This document shows, in pieces, positions 39,901 to 47,425 of a DNA stretch of 64,000 nt (position 1 is its first letter; each line of letters starts with the position of its first letter). Source of the DNA: Nitrosomonas sp. PY1 (GTDB taxonomy: Bacteria > Pseudomonadota > Gammaproteobacteria > Burkholderiales > Nitrosomonadaceae); contig NZ_BQXC01000001.1 of NCBI RefSeq assembly GCF_022836435.1, positions 1,810,121-1,874,120 of the forward strand, read 5' to 3'. Both the position numbers and the translations under genes were made by a program. Under the pieces are notes generated by a model. That model searched no databases and was not told where the DNA came from. It was given only the letters and a program-made list of their open reading frames with translations.

Positions 39901-42845
39901 GATGGCAGCATATAATCCGGTAATACGTGTGCCAATGATTCGCGCAAAACCCCACCGTCTTCCACCCGATCTTCATGCAGCACGGCATAAGCGATCAGCC
40001 TAGCTCCATGCGGACCTTCTTTGATTGCCGCAACAGCCTCCCGTACTGCCGGCTGTCGTAACAATTGCGCTTCGATTTCACCGAGTTCGATACGGAAACC
40101 ACGAATTTTGACCTGATGATCCAAGCGTCCAAGATATTCGACTTGACCGTCGCGCCGCCAACGTGCTAAGTCGCCGGTGCGATATAATCGATCGCCCGTC
40201 TGACTGAACGGGTCAGCGACAAAACGCTCGGCAGTCAAACCGGGACGATTCAGGTAGCCGCGTGCCAATCCGACTCCACCCAGATACAATTCTCCTGGCA
40301 CACCAACTGGTACCGGGTTCATATCGGTATCGACGATATAAGCGGTACGATCCCCCACCGGTGAACCAATCGGCAAATAACTTGAATCGAACCGGGTATC
40401 CGAATAGGCTTTAAAAATAAGCGGCGTGATGACTGTTTCCGTAGGGCCGTAGCCGTTGATAATACGCGGCGGTTGCAGGGTTTGCTGCACAAATTCGAAA
40501 GCGCTGCGACTCATCGCTTCCCCTCCTGCCGTATATGATCGAATCGGTAGGTTGCGCCCACCATTGCCGGCAAATTCAGCCAGCTGCTGCAAATAGCTTG
40601 GAGTAAAACAAGCAATGGTAATACGATGTTTGGCGATCTCACTAGCAGTCCGTTCGGCGGCCCACAATTCATAATCTCGCGGCATCAGTGTCGCGCCAAA
40701 AGCCAGCGGCACCAGCCAGCGTTCGTGTGCACCATCAAAATTGATCGAAGCAAACTGGAGCTCACGGTCTGCCGATGTCATACCGTACAACTCACCGATC
40801 GATTGCACATGCATCGCCAACGGTCCGTGCGCGACCGCCACTCCCTTTGGTTTACCGGTGGAGCCGGAGGTATAGATGATATAAGCCAGGTGTTCAGGAT
40901 GTAGCGCCACGCTCGGATTGTCTTCCGGATAATCCGCAAAGGTTTCGGTATCCAGTTCCAGCACCGGGCAATGTTGCGCGCAGGGTATCTTTGCCCTGAC
41001 GTGACTTTGTGTCAGCAGCAATCCGATGTCGCTATCGGTAATCATGTGTTGTAACCGCTCCGACGGATAATCCGGATCCAACGGTACATAGGTACCGCCT
41101 GCCTTTAATACCGCCAGCAGCGACACCACCATCTCGATCGAACGCTCTAATGCAATGCCTACCCGGCTCTCCGGTTTAACACCCAAAGCGATCAGGCGGT
41201 GCGCAAGTCGATTGGCGCACCGATTCAGGTGCGCATAACTCAGCTCTTTATCTTGGAAGATCAATGCAATCGCATTCAGCTGTTCCTCAACACGGCGTTC
41301 GATCAAGTGGTGCACGGGTGCAGTACCAGCATAACGCTGTTCGTTGACCCCCCACTTCAGCAGTTGATCCCATTCCGCCGTACTCAATAGATTCACATCA
41401 CCCAGGCATTGCTGCGCATCGTCTGACAGATGCTGCAACAGACACAGATAATGTTCGCTCAGACGTTGTATCGTGTCCGCTTCGAACAATTCCGCGGCAT
41501 AAGTGAAACGTGCTGCGATCTGTCCGTCCGGAGTCTCCACCGTATCCAGCACCAGTTCGAATTGCGCACTGCGTTCACCCGGTTCGAATTCGCTCACCGT
41601 CAGCCCGGGTAATTGATACAGCGCGCGGTAATCCTCGCGCAGGTGGTTGAACATCACCTGAAACAGCGGATTCTGGTGCAAGCTGCGTTCCGGTTGCAGC
41701 GCCTCGACCAGTTGTTCGAACGGCAAGTCCTGATGCGCCTGTGCACCGAGTGCAGCATCACGGACTTGGCCGAGTATCGCCGCAAGCGTCATGTGGCTAT
41801 CGATACGGTTGCACAGTACTTGTGTGTTGACGAACAAACCGACGATGCGTTCGGCTTCCGTGCGGTGCCGGTTGGCGACCGGCACGCCGACGCGGATATC
41901 GTTTTGTCCGCTGTAGCGGTATAACAACATCTGAAAACCGCACAGCAGCACCATGAACAGCGTGACGCCGCGTTCCTGCGCCAGGCGCCGCAACCCGGAC
42001 GCCAATGGCGCCGGAAATTGAAAGCTCGTGTGTGCAGCACAATAACTGTTAACCGGCAATCGCGCATGATCCACCGGCAATTGCAAGATCTTGTGCGTAT
42101 CGCCCAGTTGCGCGCGCCAATAAGCCAATTGGCGCTCTTTTTCTCCGGCTTCGAGCCAGTTACGCTGCCAGATCGCATAATCGGCATACTGCACCGGCAA
42201 TTCCGGCAACTGCGGCGATTGCCCTGCCAGGCAAGCCCGGTAGCATACCGCCAGTTCATCGATGATGATGCGGTTGGACCAGGCATCGGAAATGATGTGA
42301 TGCATCGCCACGATCAGATGGTGTTCGTGCCCATCAATGCGGATCACCGCCACACGCAGCAGCGGTCCTTGCGTCAGATCGAACGGCGTCGTGACGATCT
42401 GCTTCGCTTCCTGCGCCGCGCGTTGCTGCCGCAAATCCGACGGCAATGTGCTCAGATCGATTGTTTGCAACGAAAAATCGTCAATCGCTTCGATCACCTG
42501 CTCCGCTTGTCCATGCGCATTGGCACGGCACACCGTGCGCAGCGATTCGTGCCGCTGCACCAGTATGCGGAAACTCGCCTGCAACGCCGCAACGTCCAGC
42601 TCACCGATCATGCGCAACGCTGCGCTCAAATGATATGCCGTACTCTGTGGGTCCAGTTGCCATAAAAACCAGTGCCGTTGCTGCGCATAGGATAATGGAA
42701 CCGGGTCCATGTTCGCACGACGCACAATTTGCGCTTGTTGTGGTGCCGTTTGATTGCCGGTTTGAATTCTTAACGCCAATCGTTGGCGTTGCTCGGGCAT
42801 CAGGCGCGCACGCCGTTGCTCCAATTCATGCTGCTTATTTATCAT
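30939..42845 (-). CDS. three-module NRPS: C-A-T-E-C-A-T-C-A-T-TE
   Basis: Terminal synthetase of about 3,968 aa. Approximate layout: C1 (50-480, MHHIISDAWS), A1 (510-1010, YTSGSTGKPKG), T1 (near 1060, IGGDSILSL), E (1115-1560, HHTVIDGVSW, VGWYTTVFP, FNYLGQLD), C2 (1590-2010, HHLLLDGWS), A2 (2040-2530), T2 (near 2590, LGGDSILSL), C3 (2650-3060, HHHILFDGWS), A3 (3090-3580), T3 (near 3640, LGGDSLSSL), TE (3700-3960, AGWSLGGTLA and a late GHFEI). It adds three residues, epimerises the first, and releases the chain. Pocket codes by eye: A1 DGECYAGITK, A2 DADDIVVVTK, A3 DGEAYFGVTK; I do not assign substrates. The start is ATG 42845, overlapping the PKS stop by 1 bp (TGATG); a GTG at 42854 is the alternative. 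Confidence 0.93.
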   Translation of the reverse strand: MINKQHELEQRRARLMPEQRQRLALRIQTGNQTAPQQAQIVRRANMDPVPLSYAQQRHWFLWQLDPQSTAYHLSAALRMIGELDVAALQASFRILVQRHESLRTVCRANAHGQAEQVIEAIDDFSLQTIDLSTLPSDLRQQRAAQEAKQIVTTPFDLTQGPLLRVAVIRIDGHEHHLIVAMHHIISDAWSNRIIIDELAVCYRACLAGQSPQLPELPVQYADYAIWQRNWLEAGEKERQLAYWRAQLGDTHKILQLPVDHARLPVNSYCAAHTSFQFPAPLASGLRRLAQERGVTLFMVLLCGFQMLLYRYSGQNDIRVGVPVANRHRTEAERIVGLFVNTQVLCNRIDSHMTLAAILGQVRDAALGAQAHQDLPFEQLVEALQPERSLHQNPLFQVMFNHLREDYRALYQLPGLTVSEFEPGERSAQFELVLDTVETPDGQIAARFTYAAELFEADTIQRLSEHYLCLLQHLSDDAQQCLGDVNLLSTAEWDQLLKWGVNEQRYAGTAPVHHLIERRVEEQLNAIALIFQDKELSYAHLNRCANRLAHRLIALGVKPESRVGIALERSIEMVVSLLAVLKAGGTYVPLDPDYPSERLQHMITDSDIGLLLTQSHVRAKIPCAQHCPVLELDTETFADYPEDNPSVALHPEHLAYIIYTSGSTGKPKGVAVAHGPLAMHVQSIGELYGMTSADRELQFASINFDGAHERWLVPLAFGATLMPRDYELWAAERTASEIAKHRITIACFTPSYLQQLAEFAGNGGRNLPIRSYTAGGEAMSRSAFEFVQQTLQPPRIINGYGPTETVITPLIFKAYSDTRFDSSYLPIGSPVGDRTAYIVDTDMNPVPVGVPGELYLGGVGLARGYLNRPGLTAERFVADPFSQTGDRLYRTGDLARWRRDGQVEYLGRLDHQVKIRGFRIELGEIEAQLLRQPAVREAVAAIKEGPHGARLIAYAVLHEDRVEDGGVLRESLAHVLPDYMLPSTIMILDHLPLNASGKVDRDRLPQPEFTHDKEYEVPQTEVENILADIWAQVLDLSRVGRHDNFFEIGGDSILSLQIVTKTRRAGWKITPRQLFECQTISALAQKATPVETSDQAALQFGRIDDLTQIPLLPVQRDFFAQLIPVRSHWNQAVLLKCREKLQADWLRQAITTLVQRHRALCFRFDEDAHGFWQQTASTASQHDYLWVRQAEDEAQFLAICNAAQRNLNLQQGLLLHTVLIDWIDNTQRLLLVIHHTVIDGVSWRIVVEDLEMAYRQAARQNDIDLPGATTDYAVWSRRLMQYPLQHESEFDYWQNLKGIPVTLPCDFPQGANDAVNRTKITVMLDQQQTRALLKDAPSAYRTQVNDLLLTALAGALRDECEQQNIIVDLEGHGREDLFRDIDLSRSVGWYTTVFPVMLDADGNLPQRIMKIKEQLREIPNKGIGYGLFKYHGSAQQRQIIAALPQARVVFNYLGQLDASFTTDSLWQLADEPVGDLIDPGMPQTHDLAINCYVTRGELCIDINFSSARHVQTAITALGHRLLQELGAIIAHCTSGVSVATPSDFSLVRVSQSELNDLPVAIERIEDLYPLSPLQTGILFHSVFETDSRAYVNQLRANIMKLSVARFREAWQTVVNRHSILRTGFLTEGQVPLQWVAKTAILPFTEYDWRHRAFVSQHDVEVALDALAQSELLTGFRLDQPPLIKIVLVHCCGQQSHMILTLHHLLLDGWSTSQLLGEVLRIYSGEKPPLAASRYRDFIEWLSGRDTDAAEHYWKKLLHTITEPTRLVSSSGKLQADSGFAEYTHVLESELISAVSRFAVQQRITLNTLIQAAWALVLKQRTGQSQITFGITVAGRPAELPDADHILGLFINTLPVVITFKPEWTVGQWLHDLQLQNLTSREHEQAALYEIQRWSGYQRTGLFDSIVVFEDYPVDATLQQHTPGGLTFSGVKVHETTHYPMTVSVIENDGLILHFGYACAEFEPQTIASFAEKVEQLLREMIIDANRRLSELTLLSDAEWQQLQNWGINTRDHDAVQPVHRLIEHQAALHPDAAALILGDRELSYKELNIQANRLAHHLIAFGIRPEQRIGIALDRSFEMIIALLATLKAGAAYVPLDPDYPRERLAHIAQDSGIALLLTHGRVRTKIEQAVTCPIVELDASGFSGFPAHDPNVVLHMEHLAYVIYTSGSTGKPKGVGVAHHALAEHAQAAAFSYGLRCDDRILQFSTINFDAFIDQLFPALCNGAAVVLRDSQLWDVATFYRELHDKRITIADLTTAYWSVLLSQCDQLQHERYSALRHINVGGESMLPESLQKWHAVGLDHIRLFNVYGPTEAVVTATAFDCRDYRHDERQQWQPVAIGKPLPSRRIYILDDNLLPVACGQTGELCIGGELLARGYLEQPGLTATRFIADPFDGKGGRLYRTGDLARWHEDGQIEYLGRWDHQVKIRGYRVELGEIETHLLSLPQVRQAVVLAQAAASGTRLVAYLTLFPDESLTVAEIRAALSSVLPDYMLPAAFVILDQLPLDANGKIDRKRLPQAEFSGVSGYELAQGEVEVILAGIWQEVLGVKILGRYDNFFELGGDSILSLQIVSKAHQAGWKITPRQLFEKQTVAALALVAENIGSTTIIEAEVERAGLDDYLDAEMIASLGIRKDRVDDVYPLSPTQEGMLFHTLETPGTGLYVNQISVTVDGLDTDRMEQAWQHMIDRHAVLRTGLLWRSGLSRPLQMVFRSAVAEVVQLDWQDKGNLQQLIAAYAETELKRELDFLHPPLARLCLIRIGENRHQLIWTHHHILFDGWSHTLLIRDWLDEYYGKPLRQAGPDYGLYIRWLEKQPNQAAQQFWKSELAQLEGPTLLAQAVRQVAPRNRSTDFALLYTRWDVDETDRLKDFVQRHRITLNTFVQAAWALLLQRYCNKETVVFGATVAGRPLSLAHSDEMIGLFINTIPVPVPRRNHQTVAKYLRALQETNVRLRDFEHTALANIQRWAGYSGQPLFDSIVVFENYPIDATLRNSESDDLRFGVMQSNGMTGYAMDLQVVIGTTLEIEYAYSCNDFTESFVQNLRSHMESLMREMMIDALRPVGELSWVDQRERVRLLSLRSTADFSLVTKDYHPVHRLIERNAAVQPDAIALLLGEQEMSYAELNLRANGLAHELMQLGAVPETCIGVAMERSLDVIVVFLAILKTGAAYVPLDIDYPTERLQFMIKDSRLSLLITQRAILTRHVFDSDVPQLVLEDIDRNFEHTENPVIAVHQQQLAYVIYTSGSTGLPKGVGVTHGPLSMHCQATAKIYEMHPGSCELLFMSFSFDGAHERWLTALTVGAGLAVRDQELWTVEQTYDALHHYGITNAAFPPAYLSQIAEWASSRTDPPPVELYVFGGEAMPKASYDLIRQALRSDRLINGYGPTETVVTPLIWKTDTASSFDCAYAPIGRPVGDRTVYVLDTSMQLVPDGVVGELYIGGYGLARGYLGRAGLTAERFVADPFNSAGGRLYRTGDLVRWLNDGNIEYVGRADDQVKIRGFRIELGEIEARIRVESGVTDVAIVVHTGNNGSQLVAYILPVNRTMKQSLLTRLKESLTQQLPEYMVPSYWIAVDELPRLLSGKLDRKRLPEPEAIGNNFRVPSTPQARALAEIWQEVLGVEQVGETDNFFTLGGDSLSSLKVIARIRNLKHLNLNIKLRDLMQKPTIASLLGLTDQQATTGLLILNQPVVDSDRHPLFCIHAGLGTVFDYQPLARYLQEARTVYGLPCRMLADPAHQDVSLHQMAQDYCALIRTVQPEGPVHLAGWSLGGTLAILMSEIFEAKRQPVAFLGLIDPYIPGVELSQSDSWQQDLADFVTIVAPGVAPDSVLSSAFAYSPETDATKQVVTDILDAAFTSQSGTCKTTGYVAMGTDELASVFLVARRLKMLSLQIERLEVLNTNPVCWWASDREQSHRAALAQQITPAKIHSFEIEAGHFEIIRADLLLQGIGDVLMQARCDSIESGAISVAPVV

Positions 42846-45800
42846 CAGGAACACTCAATCTCATCGAGTAATCTGGTTTCCACCAACGCGGCCAAACTAG
42901 CGATAGTGGGCGATCTGAAAAAATCGGCGGGATGCAAATCAATGGCAAAACCGGTTCGCACCCTCGCTAACAGTTGTACACCGAGCAACGAATCGCCGCC
43001 CAGTTCGAACAAATTGTCATCGATACCCACGGTATCGATACCGAGCAAGCTCTGCCAGATTTCCGCGATTTTGCTTTCCAGATCATTGGCCGGTGGATTG
43101 AAAGGGGTTTGCAACGCCGGTCTGGGAAACCGGTTGCTTTTCGTTTTCTCGGAGGGTATCAGAGCCAGCGGTTGCGTCAGTAGATCGTGCGGCGATTGAC
43201 GCAGCCGTTCGGACAAATCGCTGGTGGATACGATGATCTGCGGAATGTCTGGGCCATTCACGATCAGCTCGAACAATTCCGCGCCTTCCCCGGGTGCAAT
43301 CCCGATGCCTTCCGGCATGTCCATATCGGCGGCCATGCCGACTTCGCGCCAGCTGTCCCAGTTGATGGAAATAACCGGATAGCGGCCTTCCCGGTAAGCA
43401 ACTTGCGCACTCGCATCCAGGTAGGCATTGGCTGCGCAGTAATCGATCTTGCTCAACCCTCCGGCAATCGTTGCCAAGGATGAACACAACACCATAAAAT
43501 CCAGCGCTTCATCACAAAAAGCCGCCTGTAACGCTTGCATGCCTTGCACTTTTGGTGCTAAAACACGCGCGATGGTTTCATCAGTTTTAGTCGTCATCAA
43601 ACCGGAACTGACTTCCCCGGCGGCATGGATAACGCCATCGATCCTGCCGAAATAGGCGCGTGCGGTTACCGCCGCTGCCTGTAACTGCCGGGTATCGGCG
43701 ACATCCGCCTGGAGCGGCAGAACCTTGGCGCCAATTGCCTCCAATTGCTGAATTGCCGTAATCTTTAGCCGTAACGACGGATTCATTTCATCCGTCAAAC
43801 CATCCTGCCAAACTGCTCTTTCGGGTAGATCGGTACGCCCCAACAGAACTAGCTTCGCGCGGTAGTTTTGCGCCAAATAGCGCGCCAGTGTCAGCCCGAT
43901 TCCTCCCAGACCTCCGGTAATGAAATACACACCTTCTTGCTTAAAGCGTTGTTTCATCGTTGCCAACTTATCGACTGGCAGATAGTTTTGAATCCAGCGA
44001 TGCGGGCCACGATATCCCACCAAGGTGTCATCGCTATCCATTTGCGACTCGGCAATCAACTGCCGGATCAGTCGTAACGGTATATCACCCACCGCATGCT
44101 GCGACTCGATATCGATAATCCGACAACTAAGATTGGCATATTCCTGTGGCATCACTTTACAAGGACCAATCAGCAGTGATTTCAAGGGATGCAGTGTCTC
44201 GCTGCCAGTCACATCCGCCATTCCGTTGGTAATCAGATTGATAGTGATTTTTGTGCCTGACGATGTAGCGCTTTGCGTGACTTCCAGTGCTTTGGCCAGA
44301 TTCAATACGCTATAGAAATTTCTGCTAATGCCTTCTTTCAGAGATTGAACGCCTTTGTCACCGCTCACGCTCCACAAATGAAAAATTTGCCAACCTCGGA
44401 TATTTGCATCATCGAACCTACCCAGCAATTGCACGAAGTCATCCGGTCTGTCCGGATTGATCGTATATTCGGTATCGTTAGCTTGCCGGAACGATTCGCC
44501 TGCGGTAACCACGACCGGATGTGCGCCTTGATCAATCAGAGCAGTCACAAGTGCAACCGAAATGGCATCTTCATTACTGAAAATTAAATAGCGATCATCT
44601 TGTTTTAGCATCCGTGTTTTTTCCACATCGACAGCCGTGCGTTGCCATGACGGAACGTACAACCAATCCTGAATCGAGTTTATATGTTTCGTCCTTGATT
44701 GGGGTCGGTTTGCCGCAACCGGCTGCGAGATCTGTTGTTGATCCGCTTCGATCCAATACGATTTCCGTTCGAACGGATACGTCGGCAAGGAAACACGGCG
44801 GCGGCGTTCCTGCGCATAAAAACCGATCCAATCGATATCGACACCATGCAGCCAGAGTTTCCCTAATGTTCGATAAAGATGCTGTTGTATAGATTGAACT
44901 TGGCTCGAGTGCGGCAACGATGACACGATCAATTGTTGTGGTTGCGCCGATGGATGACGCTGCGCCAGCTTGGTCAATGTTTCCCCAGGGCCTACTTCCA
45001 GCAATATCATGTCGGGTTGGTTCAACAATTGCTGCAAGCTATCGTTGAAACGTACCGTAGCGCGCAAATGCTGTCCCCAGTACTGCGCATCGGTGGCTTG
45101 TTGCGGTGTAATCCAGTCACCGCTGACATTGGAAAAGAAACGGATGGCAGGCGGATTCAACTTGAGTTTGGCGACACGCTCAACAAATACCGGTAACAAC
45201 GCATCCGTCATGACGGAATGAAAAGCATGCGAAACATGCAATCGCCGGCAAAATACACCCCGCTCGCTTAGGTTCTGTTCGATAGTATCGATTGCCGCAA
45301 CAGTTCCGGACAACACACACAATTCCGGCCCATTGACTGCCGCCAAATTGCAACCTTCGATCAGATAAGGCGCGAGTTCGGGTTCGGGCAGCGAAACCGC
45401 CAGCATGGCGCCGGACTCCATTTGTTGTAACAGAGAACCGCGCATCGCCACCAGCCTCAATGCATCCTCCAGCGTGAACACTCCCGCCAGACAAGCAGCC
45501 ACATATTCGCCGATGCTATGACCGATCATCGCTGCCGGTTGAATACCCCATGTCATCCATAGCCGTGCCAGTGCATACTCGATCACGAACAGCGCCGGTT
45601 GCGTCACTTCGGTCTGTTCAAGCCGCGCGGCAGCGATCGACCGTTCCTCGTCGTTTTGCGGCAACAGCAACGCGTGCAAATCGTAATCCAGATACGGTTG
45701 CAATAAGCGCAAACAACGATCCAGCTCGACTTTGAAAACCAGTTCGCGCTGATACAAATCTTGCGCCATTCCGACATGCTGCGCCCCTTGACCGGGAAAC

Positions 45801-47425
45801 ATAAAAGTGACCGGATGATGTCCGTCAACCGATCCTTGCGAAAGAAAACTCGCACTATTCCGGCTGTGCAGCAGCGACACGGCATCATCATGATCCCAGC
45901 ACAGTGCAACGGCGCGATGGGCGAAATGTTTCCTGCCGAGCTGCAAGGTGTAAGCGACATCTGCCAGCGCCAGTTGCGGGTGTGCGGCCAAATGCTGCCG
46001 CAGATTCGCCACGGCTTGTTCCAGTGCAGCGGAACTGCGAGCCGAAATGGTCAGCAATTGCCAATCACGCGATGAAGTGGATGGTTCTTGCGTTGGCGCC
46101 TGCTCCACGATCACGTGCACATTGGTACCGCCGATGCCGAACGAACTGACTCCCGCACGGCGCGGCAGCGCGCCGACCGGCCAGGCTTTGCAGCGCGTGT
46201 TGACGTAAAACGGACTGCTGTTGAAATCGATCTGCGGATTGGGTTGTTCAAAGTGCAAACTGGGCGGCAGCATTTCATTTTTCAGCGACAACACGGTTTT
46301 GATCAGACCCGCCACACCGGCTGCGGCATCCAGATGTCCGACATTGGTTTTGACCGACCCGATAGCGCAAAAACCGCGCTGCTCAGTGGTTTCCCGGAAA
46401 GCCTCCGTCAATGCGGCGATTTCTATCGGGTCACCAATTGTTGTACCAGTACCATGTGTCTCGACATAACTGATGGTATCCGCAGAAATACCTGCGATTG
46501 CCTGCGCAGCTAGAATCACTTCCGCCTGTCCTTCGACGCTGGGTGCGGTATAACCAGCCTTAGCAGATCCGTCGTTATTGACGGCCGAGCCTTTGATCAC
46601 GGCATGGATGGTATCGCCATCCGCCAATGCATCGGCCAGCCGTTTCAACACTACGATACCGGCACCGCTGCCGATCACGGTACCGGCCGCCTTGGCGTCG
46701 AATGCCCGGCAATGCCCGTCCGGTGACAAAATCGCACCGGGTTGATAGTAATACCCTTTGTCATGCAACAAATTAACCCAGGAACCGCCGGCGAGGGCCA
46801 TATCCGTTTCGTAATTCAGCAGACCGCGGCATGCCACATGCACCGCAGCCAATGAGGTCGAACAGGCCGTCTGTACTGTAATTCCAGGTCCACGTAAATT
46901 CAGCTTGTAGGCAACCGTGGTAGTCATAGAATCCTTGTTGTTACCATTCATCAGGCCCTGCAATGCAGAAATATCCTGTTTGTTCGCCATGCGATCGCTG
47001 GCCAGCAGATTGAGCATCAAATAGGTATTGACGCCGCATCCAGCATATACACCAATCTGCTGAGCATAGCGGCTAGCATCGTAACCTGCGCTTTCCAGCG
47101 CTTGCCAAGCCACCTCTAGAAAAAGCCGGTGCTGCGGATCGGTCTCCGCCGCCTCGCGCGGGGTATAGCCGAAAAAAGCGGCATCGAAGCCGTCGACCCC
47201 GGTTATCTCCGCACTGGCTTTGATGTAATGCGGATCGGCCAGTGCTTCCGCAGACACACCCCGTTCAAGCAATTCCTGGTCAGTAAAAAACCGAATCGAC
47301 TCAACGCCATCCCTCAAATTTTGCCAGAACGATTCGGTATCGTTCGCCCCAGGAAACCGGCACGCCATACCGATCACTGCAATATCGATGGATGCAGCAT
47401 CGGCTAATTGTTCGGAGTTATCCAT
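42845..47425 (-). CDS. type I polyketide synthase module: KS-AT-KR-T
   Basis: Single 1,526-aa extension module between two NRPS proteins. The KS (about 12-440) has QTACSTSLAAVH with the catalytic Cys, VETHGTGT and NVGHLDAAAG. The AT (about 540-840) has GHSIGEYVAA and HAFH, the malonyl-CoA type signature. The KR (about 1130-1370) has GGLGGIGLTLARYL, then CSSLATIAGG and YCAANAYLDA with the catalytic Ser and Tyr. The T domain ends the protein (LFELGGDSLLGVQ). There is no DH or ER, so a beta-hydroxy group should remain, giving a gamma-amino-beta-hydroxy (statine-like) unit from the upstream amino acid. The ATG at 47425 overlaps the previous stop (TAATG), and the NRPS start overlaps its own stop. 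Confidence 0.94.
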   Translation of the reverse strand: MDNSEQLADAASIDIAVIGMACRFPGANDTESFWQNLRDGVESIRFFTDQELLERGVSAEALADPHYIKASAEITGVDGFDAAFFGYTPREAAETDPQHRLFLEVAWQALESAGYDASRYAQQIGVYAGCGVNTYLMLNLLASDRMANKQDISALQGLMNGNNKDSMTTTVAYKLNLRGPGITVQTACSTSLAAVHVACRGLLNYETDMALAGGSWVNLLHDKGYYYQPGAILSPDGHCRAFDAKAAGTVIGSGAGIVVLKRLADALADGDTIHAVIKGSAVNNDGSAKAGYTAPSVEGQAEVILAAQAIAGISADTISYVETHGTGTTIGDPIEIAALTEAFRETTEQRGFCAIGSVKTNVGHLDAAAGVAGLIKTVLSLKNEMLPPSLHFEQPNPQIDFNSSPFYVNTRCKAWPVGALPRRAGVSSFGIGGTNVHVIVEQAPTQEPSTSSRDWQLLTISARSSAALEQAVANLRQHLAAHPQLALADVAYTLQLGRKHFAHRAVALCWDHDDAVSLLHSRNSASFLSQGSVDGHHPVTFMFPGQGAQHVGMAQDLYQRELVFKVELDRCLRLLQPYLDYDLHALLLPQNDEERSIAAARLEQTEVTQPALFVIEYALARLWMTWGIQPAAMIGHSIGEYVAACLAGVFTLEDALRLVAMRGSLLQQMESGAMLAVSLPEPELAPYLIEGCNLAAVNGPELCVLSGTVAAIDTIEQNLSERGVFCRRLHVSHAFHSVMTDALLPVFVERVAKLKLNPPAIRFFSNVSGDWITPQQATDAQYWGQHLRATVRFNDSLQQLLNQPDMILLEVGPGETLTKLAQRHPSAQPQQLIVSSLPHSSQVQSIQQHLYRTLGKLWLHGVDIDWIGFYAQERRRRVSLPTYPFERKSYWIEADQQQISQPVAANRPQSRTKHINSIQDWLYVPSWQRTAVDVEKTRMLKQDDRYLIFSNEDAISVALVTALIDQGAHPVVVTAGESFRQANDTEYTINPDRPDDFVQLLGRFDDANIRGWQIFHLWSVSGDKGVQSLKEGISRNFYSVLNLAKALEVTQSATSSGTKITINLITNGMADVTGSETLHPLKSLLIGPCKVMPQEYANLSCRIIDIESQHAVGDIPLRLIRQLIAESQMDSDDTLVGYRGPHRWIQNYLPVDKLATMKQRFKQEGVYFITGGLGGIGLTLARYLAQNYRAKLVLLGRTDLPERAVWQDGLTDEMNPSLRLKITAIQQLEAIGAKVLPLQADVADTRQLQAAAVTARAYFGRIDGVIHAAGEVSSGLMTTKTDETIARVLAPKVQGMQALQAAFCDEALDFMVLCSSLATIAGGLSKIDYCAANAYLDASAQVAYREGRYPVISINWDSWREVGMAADMDMPEGIGIAPGEGAELFELIVNGPDIPQIIVSTSDLSERLRQSPHDLLTQPLALIPSEKTKSNRFPRPALQTPFNPPANDLESKIAEIWQSLLGIDTVGIDDNLFELGGDSLLGVQLLARVRTGFAIDLHPADFFRSPTIASLAALVETRLLDEIECS

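Noticed and set aside
41613..42871. Several long open frames antisense to the NRPS and PKS genes
   Set aside because: They lie opposite well-supported megasynthase domains in GC-richer DNA where stops are rare in the complementary frames. None has a recognisable domain or ribosome-binding site.
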